Shown here piece by piece: positions 1 through 8,054 of a DNA stretch of 64,000 bases (its first letter is position 1; the number at the start of each line of letters is the position of its first letter). The translations under genes were made by a program, and so were the position numbers. Location of the stretch: positions 372,001 to 436,000 of the forward strand of contig NZ_JBNYXQ010000001.1 in the NCBI RefSeq assembly GCF_051380735.1, read 5' to 3'. The notes beneath the pieces were generated by a model, which worked only from the letters and a program-made list of their open reading frames with translations, was not told the DNA's origin and did not search any database. Source of the DNA: Janthinobacterium sp051380735. GTDB lineage: Bacteria > Pseudomonadota > Gammaproteobacteria > Burkholderiales > Burkholderiaceae_D.

Positions 1-386
1 ACGACGACCTTGCCTTCGACCACAGGGAAACCGCTGATGCCATATTGTTCTGTCAGGGCGATCACATCGCGGATCTTCATTTCCGGCGGAATCGTGATCG
101 GATCGCGCAATACACCAGCTTCAAAACGCTTGACGCGGGCTACTTCACGGGCCTGATCTTTCGGGTTCAAGTTCTTGTGAATAATACCGATGCCACCTTC
201 CTGCGCCATCGCAATCGCCAGGCGTGCTTCCGTCACCGTATCCATGGCTGCGGACAGCAAGGGAATATTCAGGGTGATATTGCGGGTCAGGCGAGTTTTG
301 AGGGACGTATCGGCGGGCAGAACGTTGGAGTAGGCGGGGACGAGCAGCACATCATCGAATGTGAGTGCTTTTTGAAGTAGACGCAT
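1..386 (-). CDS. guaB: IMP dehydrogenase, N-terminal part (cut by window edge)
   Basis: IMP dehydrogenase oxidises IMP to XMP, the first committed step of GMP synthesis in the cytoplasm. Only the first 128 codons are inside the window. The protein begins MRLLQKALTFDDVLLVPAYS, the conserved N-terminus of the family, followed by the AAMDTVTE segment and the start of the first CBS domain (around residue 95, near RVKRFEAGVLRDPITI). The ATG at 386 fits the family start exactly. The catalytic cysteine loop lies outside the window. A downstream guaA would be expected beyond the left edge but cannot be seen. Confidence 0.95.
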   Translation of the reverse strand, partial: MRLLQKALTFDDVLLVPAYSNVLPADTSLKTRLTRNITLNIPLLSAAMDTVTEARLAIAMAQEGGIGIIHKNLNPKDQAREVARVKRFEAGVLRDPITIPPEMKIRDVIALTEQYGISGFPVVEGKVV

Positions 387-523
387 AGTATTTCCTATTG
401 GCGCAAAAGCAGATTATACGGAAATTCCTGCTTCTTGTCCCGAACCTTTGCGATAACTCCAACTACTCTGGCTAAATTTGCCTGAACTGCTTGATTTTTT
501 GTATCCCAAAAAATACACTAATC

Positions 524-663
524 ATGAAAAGTATCCTGACCACGGCTACCTTAGATCACCGGTTCAGCAAGCTCAAGGACCTGCAGGCTTTTTCCGCATC
601 CAGGCCTCCCCCCTACCTGCAAAAGACATCAGGGCAGCGCTGCGGCTGGCGCAAGAACTTTAA
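524..663 (+). pseudogene. Remnant of a RelE/ParE-type (HigB-like) addiction module toxin
   Basis: Two pieces of a killer protein are visible in different frames. The N-terminal piece starts at ATG 524 (MKSILTTATLDHRFSKLKDL) and resembles the family opening. The C-terminal piece, in another frame and ending at the TAA at 661-663, reads PLPAKDIRAALRLAQEL, which matches the usual ending with a KDI...A..LA.EL pattern. Intact members have roughly 95-100 residues, and here the middle (about half) is missing, so an internal deletion with frameshift is the simplest reading. The remnant ends 15 nt before the antitoxin start, the normal toxin-antitoxin spacing for this family. That it is a dead toxin is an inference from this pattern. 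Confidence 0.65.
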
Positions 664-678
664 GAGACAGAGGTCGTC

Positions 679-975
679 ATGACACAAAAACTGAGCAAAT
701 GGGATAGCGCGCAATACCTGAAAAGCAAGGAGGATATACTGGCTTACTTCGAAGCCTGCCTGCAAGAAGCCGGTGACGACTCCGCTTTTATCGCCAAGGC
801 GCTCGGCAATATTGCCAAGGCACGCGGGATGACCCAACTGGCCAGGGATACGGGGCTGGGCCGCGAAAGCCTGTACAAGGCGCTGTCGGGCGAAGGCAAC
901 CCCAGCTTTGCGACGATTTTGAAGGTGACGCGCGCGCTGGGCCTGCAGCTGCGCGCCAGCTCGCTTGCCAGCTAA
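679..975 (+). CDS. Orphan HTH antitoxin of a HigBA/RelBE-like addiction module
   Basis: A 98-residue DNA-binding protein of the addiction-module antidote family (the type paired with Gp49/HigB-like killers). A helix-turn-helix covers about residues 50-93: GMTQLARDTGLGRESLYKAL followed by SGEGNPSFATILKVTRALGL. The N-terminal third (KSKEDILAYFEACLQEAGDD) is the typical toxin-binding and dimer region. Normally it neutralises the toxin and represses its own operon. Here the toxin immediately upstream is broken, so the gene may persist as a solitary regulator or as protection against a related toxin elsewhere. Its 3' end overlaps the convergent rnfH by 4 nt. Confidence 0.85.
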   Translation: MTQKLSKWDSAQYLKSKEDILAYFEACLQEAGDDSAFIAKALGNIAKARGMTQLARDTGLGRESLYKALSGEGNPSFATILKVTRALGLQLRASSLAS

Positions 976-1271
976 GTCTTGCTGGCCTTGCCGCCTGCAC
1001 GGCGCCGGCGCGCTTCCTTCGGGTCCGCCTGCAGGGGGCGATACACTTCCACCCGGTCCTGGTGACGCAATACCGTATCGAGCGTTTTTTTCTTGCCGTA
1101 GATGCCAACCATATTCACGGCCAGGTCGATCTCGGGATGTTGCTGCAACACGCCGCTCTGCTCGAACGCCTGGCGCACGGTACTGCCGGCAGGCAGGTCC
1201 AGGGTACGCAGGAAGGCGGCATCGGGCAGTGCGTAGCAGACCTGCACCTCAATCGACTCAGGCGCCGCCAT
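972..1271 (-). CDS. rnfH: RnfH family ubiquitin-like protein
   Basis: A 99-residue small protein of the RnfH (UPF0125) family with a beta-grasp, ubiquitin-like fold; its biochemical role is not firmly established. Family marks are the IEVQVCYALPD opening, the centre LPAGSTVRQAFEQSGVLQQH, and VGIYGKKKTLDTVLRHQDRV followed by EVYRPLQADPKEARRRRA. It overlaps the upstream ratA by 14 nt, and ratA-rnfH adjacency is widely conserved in proteobacteria, so translational coupling is likely. The basic C-terminal tail is usual for the family. Confidence 0.9.
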   Translation of the reverse strand: MAAPESIEVQVCYALPDAAFLRTLDLPAGSTVRQAFEQSGVLQQHPEIDLAVNMVGIYGKKKTLDTVLRHQDRVEVYRPLQADPKEARRRRAGGKASKT

Positions 1272-1695
1272 AGACCGTCTCGGCGCGCTTGCAGAAGGAG
1301 TCGACCATGCTGTTGGCGATCATGCCGAACACGGGGCCGATAATTTGTTCGAGCACGCGGCTGGAAAACTCGTAGCGCAGGTCCAGCTCGATTTTGCAGG
1401 CGTCTTCGCGCAATGCTTTGAAGGTCCACACGCCATCGAGGGTCTTGAAAGGACCGTCCACCAGCTTCATCTTGATCGCGCTGAACGGCACGTTCTCGTT
1501 GGACGTGGTGAAGCTTTGGCGTACGCCGTGGTACTGTATGCCCACGCTGGCAACGACGGTGTCGTCGCCGCGTTCGCGTATCTCGACCGCGCCGCACCAA
1601 GGCAAAAACTTGGGATAATCTTCCACTGCCGCCACCAGCGCGAACATTTGTTCGGCGCTGTAGCCGAGAAAAACTGATTTATGTACTACTGCCAT
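1258..1695 (-). CDS. ratA: RatA family protein (START/COQ10-like lipid-binding domain)
   Basis: A 145-residue single-domain START/polyketide-cyclase-like protein. MAVVHKSVFLGYSAEQMFAL and VEDYPKFLPWCGAVEI are the family hallmarks. In E. coli the homologue was described as an anti-association factor of 70S ribosomes (RatA), while mitochondrial and other bacterial relatives (COQ10) bind ubiquinone. The sequence alone does not decide between these roles. It is the first gene of a ratA-rnfH pair and is divergent from smpB, with about 95 bp between the starts that must hold both promoters. Confidence 0.92.
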   Translation of the reverse strand: MAVVHKSVFLGYSAEQMFALVAAVEDYPKFLPWCGAVEIRERGDDTVVASVGIQYHGVRQSFTTSNENVPFSAIKMKLVDGPFKTLDGVWTFKALREDACKIELDLRYEFSSRVLEQIIGPVFGMIANSMVDSFCKRAETVYGGA

Positions 1696-1790
1696 TGAAG
1701 AACCATTTGCTATGATGTTGGATACACTTGGATTTTATCGCGCTTGCGCGAGACAGTAGTTTAACCGACCCGCGCACATTTACCATTCTC

Positions 1791-2240
1791 ATGACCATAG
1801 CAGACAATAGAAAAGCATTCCACGACTACTTCATCGAGGATCGCTACGAAGCCGGCATCGTGCTCGAAGGCTGGGAAGTCAAGGCCATTCGCGACGCCCG
1901 CGTACAAATCAAGGAAGCCTATGTCGTCGTCCGTGGCGACGAGCTGTTTCTGTTCGGCGCGCATATCAGCGCCCTGCCGACCGCATCCACCCATATCCAC
2001 CCGGAGGCGGTGCGCACGCGCAAGCTGCTGTTGCACCGCGCGGAGATGGACAAACTGATCGGCAAGGTGGAACGTTCCGGCTTTACGCTGGTGCCGCTCA
2101 ACCTGCATTACAAGGGCGGCCGCGTGAAATGCGAAATTGGCCTGGCCAAGGGCAAGAAGCAGCACGACAAACGAGCCACCGAACGCGATCGCGATGGCGC
2201 GCGCGAAGTGCAGGCGGCGATGAAAACCAATCGCCGCTGA
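1791..2240 (+). CDS. smpB: SsrA-binding protein SmpB
   Basis: SmpB binds tmRNA and mimics the codon-anticodon helix during trans-translation, which rescues stalled ribosomes. The 149-residue product shows the family core: DNRKAFHDYFIEDRYEAGIV, LEGWEVKAIR, GRVKCEIGLAKGKKQHDKR, and a basic C-terminal tail that folds on the ribosome. The ATG at 1791 was chosen because the protein then starts MTIADNRKAFHDY as in relatives; an in-frame upstream start at 1728 would add 21 atypical residues. A hairpin terminator follows 21 nt after the stop. The tmRNA gene itself was not recognised here. Confidence 0.96.
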   Translation: MTIADNRKAFHDYFIEDRYEAGIVLEGWEVKAIRDARVQIKEAYVVVRGDELFLFGAHISALPTASTHIHPEAVRTRKLLLHRAEMDKLIGKVERSGFTLVPLNLHYKGGRVKCEIGLAKGKKQHDKRATERDRDGAREVQAAMKTNRR

Positions 2241-2261
2241 TAGTCAGGCAGCTCGCTCCAC

Positions 2262-2289
2262 AACCCGGCCATGTGCCGGGTTTTATTTT
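2262..2289 (+). terminator. Intrinsic terminator of smpB
   Basis: An 8-bp stem AACCCGGC / GCCGGGTT (2262-2269 and 2275-2282) with a 5-nt loop is followed by TTTATTTT, directly downstream of the smpB stop. Confidence 0.85.
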
Positions 2290-2452
2290 GCCTTTGCATG
2301 CGCCGTCATGCCCAACCGGCATCATCAGGATAAAAAAGACAAGGGCAAAGATAATAATCCGGTGTTATTCACGCAGAATGCCAGAATAACAAAAGAGATA
2401 AGGAACGGGAATGAGTGGCCTGGAAGACGACCGGTTACGGCAGATAAAATTC

Positions 2453-2509
2453 CGGATGCTTGCAAGCTGTTTGGCCAGTACGGCGAAATTAACACAGTAC
2501 AAGCATCCG
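2453..2509 (-). other. Inverted repeat in the 3' region of the H-NS-like gene
   Basis: Perfect 10-bp arms CGGATGCTTG (2453-2462) and CAAGCATCCG (2500-2509) enclose 37 nt, just 12 nt beyond the stop of the H-NS-like gene on its transcript side. There is no clear T-run, so it may be a 3' stabilising hairpin or an inefficient terminator. The remaining 2290-2452 shows no gene I can support. Confidence 0.4.
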
Positions 2510-2521
2510 AATGAAAGACAA

Positions 2522-2830
2522 TTACACCTTCAACAGGTCACGCGATTTACCCGAATCGGTCCATTCCTTGACCCATTTCGGCTGACGGCCACGGCCAGTC
2601 CATTGTTGCGATGCATCGTCAGGATTACGATAACGCACGGCTACCGTACCGGTTTTTGCACGAATACCCGTACCCACCAGATCTTTGACGGACACGCCCA
2701 CGCTTTGCGCGATGGCCAGGATTTGCTCGCGCGCTTTCGACAGATCGTCATGTTCGCGTTTCTTCATCTGCTTCTTGATGTCTTCTTGCAGCGTGCGCAA
2801 TTCCGACAGGGATAAACTGGACAGATCCAT
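2522..2830 (-). CDS. H-NS family nucleoid-associated protein
   Basis: A 102-residue DNA-binding protein of the H-NS/BpH3 type common in Burkholderiales. It binds curved AT-rich DNA and silences transcription. Residues 1-45 (MDLSSLSLSELRTLQEDIKK onward) form a coiled-coil dimerisation region. The C-terminal domain carries VAVRYRNPDDASQQWTGRGR followed by QPKWVKEW, matching the consensus in which a GRGR-type hook enters the minor groove. The ATG at 2830 is preferred over an upstream in-frame start because the family begins with MDLS and a GGAAA Shine-Dalgarno-like stretch precedes it. The upstream AT-rich region would suit autoregulation (inference). Confidence 0.93.
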   Translation of the reverse strand: MDLSSLSLSELRTLQEDIKKQMKKREHDDLSKAREQILAIAQSVGVSVKDLVGTGIRAKTGTVAVRYRNPDDASQQWTGRGRQPKWVKEWTDSGKSRDLLKV

Positions 2831-3210
2831 GATATTTCCTTTGTGTGAGTTGAAAAGAGTGCTGAATACGCAAATTCTATCCAATTGTAACGCGCTTGAC
2901 GAGATTTTTTTAGAAAATTTAAAGTTTTTTCAATAATTTTCTTACGGCAGCGTCATTATCATGGCATCTGTGGCAAACACAAAACACTCCAACCGGTATT
3001 GAACATCATAAAAAAAACAATTTATCCAAAAACATGTTTAATTCATGATATGCCGCAAATACCAGACTAACCGCACAATTCTGGTGCATCGCCATTGACT
3101 GCGATGACGCACACTCTAATCGAAAAAACCAATAGACGGTGCACGCTACGCATCACATCAAAAACAGAGAAACAGCTGCCTTGATTCAAATAAAACATGA
3201 TGATAACGCA
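2831..3210. other. AT-rich intergenic stretch upstream of the H-NS-like gene
   Basis: About 380 bp without a supportable gene, clearly richer in A/T than the surroundings (for example several A-runs and T-runs between 2905 and 3060). It must hold the H-NS-like promoter and could be a self-binding region for that protein. I recognise no RNA gene here. Confidence 0.5.
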
Positions 3211-3232
3211 AAAACGCCCGCAAAAGCGGGCG
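3211..3232 (-). terminator. Intrinsic terminator of the NfeD/stomatin operon
   Basis: Stem CGCCCGC / GCGGGCG (3215-3221 and 3226-3232) with an AAAA loop. Read on the minus strand it is followed by TTTT, 29 nt after the stomatin-like stop codon. Confidence 0.8.
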
Positions 3233-3260
3233 ACGGTACTATTGAATAAGTGGTGATTAC

Positions 3261-4205
3261 TCAGGGAAGCGCCACTCCGCCTTTCGGCTTTTGCGTTTTC
3301 ACCACTTGCATGGCGGTAGCGATCAAACTGCTCATCTCGCCCAGATTGGCCGGCACGATAATCGAGTTATTGGTTTTGGCCAATTGCGCAAAGGCCCCCA
3401 CATACTGTTCTGCCACTTTCAGGTTGACAGCGTCCTCGCCGCCGGGCTCCCTGATGGCGGCGCCCACCTGGCGCAGCGCTTCGGCGTTGGCCTGCGCCAA
3501 CGCGACGATGGCGGTGGCCTGCCCTTCGGCGCGGTTGATCGAGGCCTGCTTTTCACCTTCGGAGCGGGCAATCGCCGCTTCGCGCTCGCCTGTGGCGATA
3601 TTGATCTGCTCCTGTTTGCGACCTTCCGAGGCAGCGATCAGCGCGCGCTTTTCACGTTCTGCGGTAATCTGCGCCTGCATGGCATGCAAGATTTCCTTCG
3701 GTGGCGTCAGATCCTTGATTTCATAACGCAATACCTTGACGCCCCAATTGGCCGCCGATTCGTCTATGGCGTTGACGATGGCGGTATTGATATGATCACG
3801 TTCCTCAAAGGTCTTATCGAGTTCCATTTTGCCGATCACGGAACGCAAGGTGGTTTGCGCCAACTGCGTAATGGCCGCGATGTAATTGGATGAGCCATAA
3901 GACGCGCGCATGGCATCGGTAATCTGAAAATATAAAATACCGTCGACTTGCAACTGCGTATTGTCACGCGTGATGCATACCTGCGGTGGCACATCGAGCG
4001 GAATCTCCTTGAGCACATGCTTGTAGGCGATGCGGTCGACAAACGGCACCACGATATTAAGGCCAGGACCCAGCACGGCGTGAAATTTGCCCAGACGCTC
4101 CACTACCCAGGCATGCTGTTGCGGCACCACATTGACGGTCTTGAAGACAAATACCAGCGCCAGCAATAACAAGACCAGCGATACGCTTCCGATGCTAATT
4201 TCCAT
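3261..4205 (-). CDS. SPFH/stomatin family membrane protease-associated protein (paraslipin/QmcA type)
   Basis: A 314-residue SPFH (band 7) protein. One N-terminal transmembrane segment (residues about 6-25) anchors it to the inner membrane. The SPFH domain follows (VPQQHAWVVERLGKFHAVLG; PFVDRIAYKHVLKEIPLDVP; RDNTQLQVDGILYFQITDAM), then a long alanine/glutamate-rich coiled coil (about residues 180-250) that drives oligomerisation. The short C-terminus contains EMSSLIATAMQVV. Such proteins organise membrane microdomains and modulate proteases. It is the downstream gene of a pair with the NfeD-like protein 16 nt away, the classic stomatin-NfeD partnership. QmcA is the closest named E. coli type; I leave the symbol open. 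Confidence 0.92.
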   Translation of the reverse strand: MEISIGSVSLVLLLLALVFVFKTVNVVPQQHAWVVERLGKFHAVLGPGLNIVVPFVDRIAYKHVLKEIPLDVPPQVCITRDNTQLQVDGILYFQITDAMRASYGSSNYIAAITQLAQTTLRSVIGKMELDKTFEERDHINTAIVNAIDESAANWGVKVLRYEIKDLTPPKEILHAMQAQITAEREKRALIAASEGRKQEQINIATGEREAAIARSEGEKQASINRAEGQATAIVALAQANAEALRQVGAAIREPGGEDAVNLKVAEQYVGAFAQLAKTNNSIIVPANLGEMSSLIATAMQVVKTQKPKGGVALP

Positions 4206-4221
4206 AACTTACTCTCCAGTG

Positions 4222-4638
4222 TTATCCAACAATCAAACGGCTGCCGCGCACGGCACGTATGGTGTACTGCCCTGCCTGGGTATCGCTGCCAGGCATTAAT
4301 TCCACATCCCATAAGGCGCCGCGATACATCACGCGCGCCACGCCATCGACCCAATGCGCCACAGCCACATGTTGACCGATATCGAGGTTCACATTCGGAT
4401 CCTGGGCCGCATCGCGGCGGGCCGCCTTGCCGAAGCGGCTGCGGCGCAATAACAAGGTGGCCACCACGCCGACAATCGCGGCGCACAAGACCTGCAATGG
4501 TCCATTTGCACCTGCCAGGGCGGCCAGTGCGCCGGCACTCAAGCCGATGGCGATCATCAGCAGATAAAACGTGCCGGTGAATAATTCCAGGATCAATACG
4601 ACACCGGCGGCGATAAACCAGCCTGTCCAATCGGCCAT
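4222..4638 (-). CDS. NfeD family membrane protein (stomatin partner)
   Basis: A 138-residue integral membrane protein with about three hydrophobic segments in residues 5-70 (WFIAAGVVLILELFTGTFYL; IGLSAGALAALAG; VLCAAIVGVVATLLLRRSRF). A C-terminal beta-rich OB-fold domain (about 80-138) contains GQHVAVAHWVDGVARVMYRG and WDVELMPGSDTQAGQYTIRA. This is the short (NfeD1b/YbbK-partner) form lacking the N-terminal ClpP-like protease domain. It is cotranscribed with the SPFH gene and presumably forms a membrane complex with it. Confidence 0.9.
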   Translation of the reverse strand: MADWTGWFIAAGVVLILELFTGTFYLLMIAIGLSAGALAALAGANGPLQVLCAAIVGVVATLLLRRSRFGKAARRDAAQDPNVNLDIGQHVAVAHWVDGVARVMYRGALWDVELMPGSDTQAGQYTIRAVRGSRLIVG

Positions 4639-4672
4639 GATGTTTTCCTTTCAGTCAGCCGTTGCGAAAAAT

Positions 4673-4710
4673 AAAAACCCCCGTGACCAATACAGGCGAC
4701 GGGGGTTTTT
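4673..4710 (-). terminator. Terminator downstream of dps
   Basis: Arms AAAAACCCCCGT (4673-4684) and ACGGGGGTTTTT (4699-4710) with a 14-nt loop. T-runs exist on both sides, so it could act in both directions, but only the dps transcript (minus) reads into it. Confidence 0.82.
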
Positions 4711-4807
4711 ACATATAAATATTGCCAGACATTTACTCTTGCCATACACCTATGAGTAACAGTCTAAAGCAAATTTCGCTTGCGTCAATAGCAAGCGCCA
4801 TTTCGTT

Positions 4808-5320
4808 TTACTCTTCCAGCAGGCTGCGCAGCATCCAGGCAGTTTTTTCATGCAGGTCCAGGCGCTGCGTGATCAGGTCGGCGGTCGGCTGGTCATTGGC
4901 TTTTTCCAGCAGCGGGAACAGGGCGCGTGCCGTGCGGGCCGTCGCTTCCTGTGCCGACACCAGATGGCGCACCATTTCCAGCGCTGGGGGCACGCCTTCG
5001 ATTTCCTTGATCGAGGCCAACTCGACGAACTGCTTATAGGTACCTGGCGCAGGATAGCCCAGCGCGCGGATGCGTTCGGCGATCAGGTCCAGTGCGCCCC
5101 ACTGCTCAGTGTACTGCGTCATGAACATCAGGTGCAGGGTATTGAACATCGGGCCCTTGACGTTCCAATGGAAATTATGTGTCATCAGGTACAGGGTATA
5201 GCTGTCGGCCAGCAGGCCCGACAAGCCTGCAGCGATCTTCGCGCGGTCCGATTCGGAAATGCCGATATCGATTTTTGCCGAGCCACTTTTAGGATTTACC
5301 GTTGGTTTCTTGCTTGCCAT
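4808..5320 (-). CDS. dps: Dps family ferritin-like DNA protection protein
   Basis: A 170-residue Dps/miniferritin, a dodecameric protein that oxidises and stores iron and protects DNA in stationary phase and oxidative stress. The inter-subunit ferroxidase signature is visible: THNFHWNVKGPMFNTLHLMF (His, His, Trp), then QYTEQWGALDLIAERIRALG with the acidic ligands. The lysine-rich N-terminus (MASKKPTVNPKSGSAKID) may bind DNA. The start at 5320 has AGGAG eight bases upstream. It is a single-gene transcript bounded by terminators at both sides (its own and that of ppsA). Confidence 0.93.
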   Translation of the reverse strand: MASKKPTVNPKSGSAKIDIGISESDRAKIAAGLSGLLADSYTLYLMTHNFHWNVKGPMFNTLHLMFMTQYTEQWGALDLIAERIRALGYPAPGTYKQFVELASIKEIEGVPPALEMVRHLVSAQEATARTARALFPLLEKANDQPTADLITQRLDLHEKTAWMLRSLLEE

Positions 5321-5396
5321 TTCAACTCCTGTCGTGTGTAAGTGAAACCATTTTAGCCGATCTTGCGCTACCTCATCAGCCTCTGCCGTGCAGCCG

Positions 5397-5433
5397 AAAA
5401 AAAACCCGCCGCCATTACTGGCAACGGGTTTTT
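5397..5433 (-). terminator. Terminator of ppsA
   Basis: An A-run followed by ACCCG (to 5408) pairs with CGGGTTTTT (5425-5433) across a 16-nt loop, about 20 nt beyond the ppsA stop. On the minus strand the T-run follows the hairpin. Confidence 0.75.
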
Positions 5434-5453
5434 CACAGGAGAGAAGAACAGGC

Positions 5454-7904
5454 TTACGCTTTCAGCGCCGCCAATTTTTGCCAGGTATCAATCACCGAAT
5501 CCGGGTTCAGCGACATCGACTCGATGCCCTGCTCCATCAGCCAGACGGCGAAGTCAGGGTGGTCCGAAGGACCCTGGCCGCAAATGCCGATGTATTTGCC
5601 GCGCGCCAGGCAGGCCTTGATCGCCAGCGACAGCAGCGCTTTCACGGCAGGGTCGCGTTCGTCAAAGTCCGCGGCCAGCAATTCCATGCCGGAATCGCGG
5701 TCCAGGCCCAGGGTCAGCTGGGTCAGATCGTTCGAGCCGATCGAGAAGCCATCGAAATGGTCGAGGAACTGGTCGGCCAGGATGGCATTCGACGGCACTT
5801 CGCACATCATGATGACGCGCAGCTCGTTTTCACCGCGCTTCAGGCCATTTTTCGCCAGCAGGTCGATGACTTTCTCGGCCTGCCCCAGGGTCCGCACGAA
5901 CGGCACCATGATTTCCACGTTGGTCAGGCCCATGTCATTGCGCACGCGCTTCATCGCTTCGCATTCCATGTTGAATGCTTCCGAGAAGTCGGCCGACAGG
6001 TAGCGCGCCGCGCCACGGAAGCCCAGCATCGGGTTTTCTTCGTCCGGCTCGTAGCGCGAACCGCCGATCAGCTTCTTGTACTCGTTCGACTTGAAGTCGG
6101 ACAGGCGCACGATGACTTTTTTCGGCCAGAACGCAGCGGCGATGGTGGCAATGCCTTCGGCCAGCTTGTCGATATAAAACGCTTTCGGCGAAGCATGGCC
6201 ACGCGCCACCGATTCGACTGCCTTTTTCAGGTCGGCATCGATATTCGGATACTCCAGGATCGCGCGCGGGTGTACGCCAATATTGTTATTGATGATGAAT
6301 TCCAGGCGCGCCAGGCCCACGCCGGCGTTCGGCACGGACTGGAAGTCGAACGCCAGCTGCGGATTGCCGACGTTGAGCATGATCTTGGTATCGAGTTTCG
6401 GCAGTTCGCCGCGCGATACTTCCGATACTTCCGTTTCCAGCAAACCATCGTAGATCTTGCCTTCGTCGCCTTCCGAACACACCACGGTCACAAAAGTGCC
6501 GTCTTTCAGCACGTCTGTGGCGTCGCCGCAACCGACCACGGCCGGCACGCCCAGCTCACGCGCGATGATCGCCGCGTGGCAGGTACGCCCGCCTCGGTTG
6601 GTGACGATGGCGGCAGCACGCTTCATGACCGGTTCCCAGTTCGGGTCGGTCATGTCGGCCACCAGCACGTCGCCGGGCTGCACGCGCTCCATGTCGGCCG
6701 GGTCGTGGATCACGCGCACGGGACCGGCGCCGATCTTCTGGCCGATGGCGCGGCCGGACGTCAGCACTGTGCCGGTGCTTTTCAGTTTGAAGCGTTCCTG
6801 CACGTCGGTCGCTTTCTGCTGCGACTTGACGGTTTCAGGACGCGCCTGCAGGATGTACAGCTTGCCGTCGCGGCCGTCCTTGCCCCACTCGATGTCCATC
6901 GGACGGCCATAGTGGTTTTCGATGATGACGGCGTATTTGGCCAGCTCCACCACTTCGCTGTCATTAAGCGAGTAGCGGTTGCGCATTTCCACCGGCACGT
7001 CGACGGTTTTCACGGAACGGCCAGCTTTCGCTTCGCTGGTGAATTCCATTTTGAGCAGCTTGGAGCCGATGTTGCGGCGGATCACAGGCGACTTGCCTTT
7101 TTCCAGCATCGGCTTGTGCACATAGAATTCGTCCGGGTTGACGGCACCCTGCACCACGGTCTCGCCCAGGCCATAGCTGGAGGTGACGAAGACCACGTCC
7201 TTGAAGCCCGACTCGGTATCGATGGTAAACATCACGCCGGCCGCGCCCAGGTCCGAGCGCACCATGCGCTGCACGCCGGCCGACAGGGCCACTTCGGCGT
7301 GGGTAAAACCCTTGTGCACGCGATACGAGATGGCGCGGTCGTTGTACAGCGACGCGAACACCTGCTTCATGGCATCCAACACATTGTCGATGCCGACCAC
7401 GTTCAGGAAAGTTTCCTGTTGCCCAGCAAACGATGCGTCCGGCAAGTCTTCTGCGGTGGCGGACGAGCGTACGGCAAACGACATTTCGGTATCGGAGTCG
7501 GCCACCAGCCTGGCGTAGAAAGCATCGATTTCGGCAGCCAGGCGTGGCTGGAACGGAGTTTCGACGATCCACTGGCGAATTTCGGCGCCGGCTTGCGCCA
7601 GGGAGCGCACATCGTCGATGTCCAGGCCTTCCAGGCGGTCGGCGATGCGCTGCGCCAGCGGCAAGTCACCATTGGCGCTGTACGCCAGGAAGTCGCGGAA
7701 CGCTTGCGCGGTGGTGGCGAAGCCGCCAGGCACGCGCACGCCGGCTTCGGCCAGCTGGCTGATCATCTCCCCCAGCGAGGCGTTCTTGCCGCCGACGGAT
7801 TCGACATCCGTCATGCGCAAATGTTCGAACGAGGCGACGTACACCGCGTCCCGATCTGCTCCCTGAACGTGCTGTTGCTGCTCCTGCAATGATGCGTTGG
7901 TCAT
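5454..7904 (-). CDS. ppsA: Phosphoenolpyruvate synthase
   Basis: An 816-residue PEP synthase (pyruvate, water dikinase) that makes PEP, AMP and phosphate from pyruvate and ATP for gluconeogenesis. The N-terminal ATP-grasp-like nucleotide domain starts with MTDVESVGGKNASLGEMISQ and has RSSATAEDLPDASFAGQQET. The swivelling phosphohistidine domain holds NRGGRTCHAAIIARELGVPA with catalytic His443. The C-terminal PEP/pyruvate barrel shows GFRGAARY, GSNDLTQLTLGLDRDSG and CGQGPSDHPDF. Length is normal (about 790-820). It is divergent from ppsR, whose product switches this enzyme off and on by phosphorylating a threonine next to the catalytic histidine (here the TCH motif). Confidence 0.97.
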   Translation of the reverse strand: MTNASLQEQQQHVQGADRDAVYVASFEHLRMTDVESVGGKNASLGEMISQLAEAGVRVPGGFATTAQAFRDFLAYSANGDLPLAQRIADRLEGLDIDDVRSLAQAGAEIRQWIVETPFQPRLAAEIDAFYARLVADSDTEMSFAVRSSATAEDLPDASFAGQQETFLNVVGIDNVLDAMKQVFASLYNDRAISYRVHKGFTHAEVALSAGVQRMVRSDLGAAGVMFTIDTESGFKDVVFVTSSYGLGETVVQGAVNPDEFYVHKPMLEKGKSPVIRRNIGSKLLKMEFTSEAKAGRSVKTVDVPVEMRNRYSLNDSEVVELAKYAVIIENHYGRPMDIEWGKDGRDGKLYILQARPETVKSQQKATDVQERFKLKSTGTVLTSGRAIGQKIGAGPVRVIHDPADMERVQPGDVLVADMTDPNWEPVMKRAAAIVTNRGGRTCHAAIIARELGVPAVVGCGDATDVLKDGTFVTVVCSEGDEGKIYDGLLETEVSEVSRGELPKLDTKIMLNVGNPQLAFDFQSVPNAGVGLARLEFIINNNIGVHPRAILEYPNIDADLKKAVESVARGHASPKAFYIDKLAEGIATIAAAFWPKKVIVRLSDFKSNEYKKLIGGSRYEPDEENPMLGFRGAARYLSADFSEAFNMECEAMKRVRNDMGLTNVEIMVPFVRTLGQAEKVIDLLAKNGLKRGENELRVIMMCEVPSNAILADQFLDHFDGFSIGSNDLTQLTLGLDRDSGMELLAADFDERDPAVKALLSLAIKACLARGKYIGICGQGPSDHPDFAVWLMEQGIESMSLNPDSVIDTWQKLAALKA

Positions 7905-8054
7905 AATGACACCCTTACTGATTAGAAACCTTTAGGCGCGGCGCACAGACAGTCTTCTTGTTATTCTTGGCGTCGTGCAGCACAATCAATACCATTCCGG
8001 CCATTTTACCTTGTGCGGCGCAAATTGACGACGCACAATCTTGAACTCAAAACC

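Noticed and set aside
491..682. A 63-codon open frame as an intact small gene
   Set aside because: It begins inside an AT-rich leader and only residues from ATG 524 resemble a toxin; after about 22 residues the frame is lost relative to the family, so a pseudogene is the better reading.
5388..7892. Very long open frame (834 codons) on the plus strand opposite ppsA
   Set aside because: It mirrors the codon pattern of ppsA in GC-rich DNA; the translation is rich in His, Arg and Gln and matches no family, while ppsA on the other strand is unambiguous.
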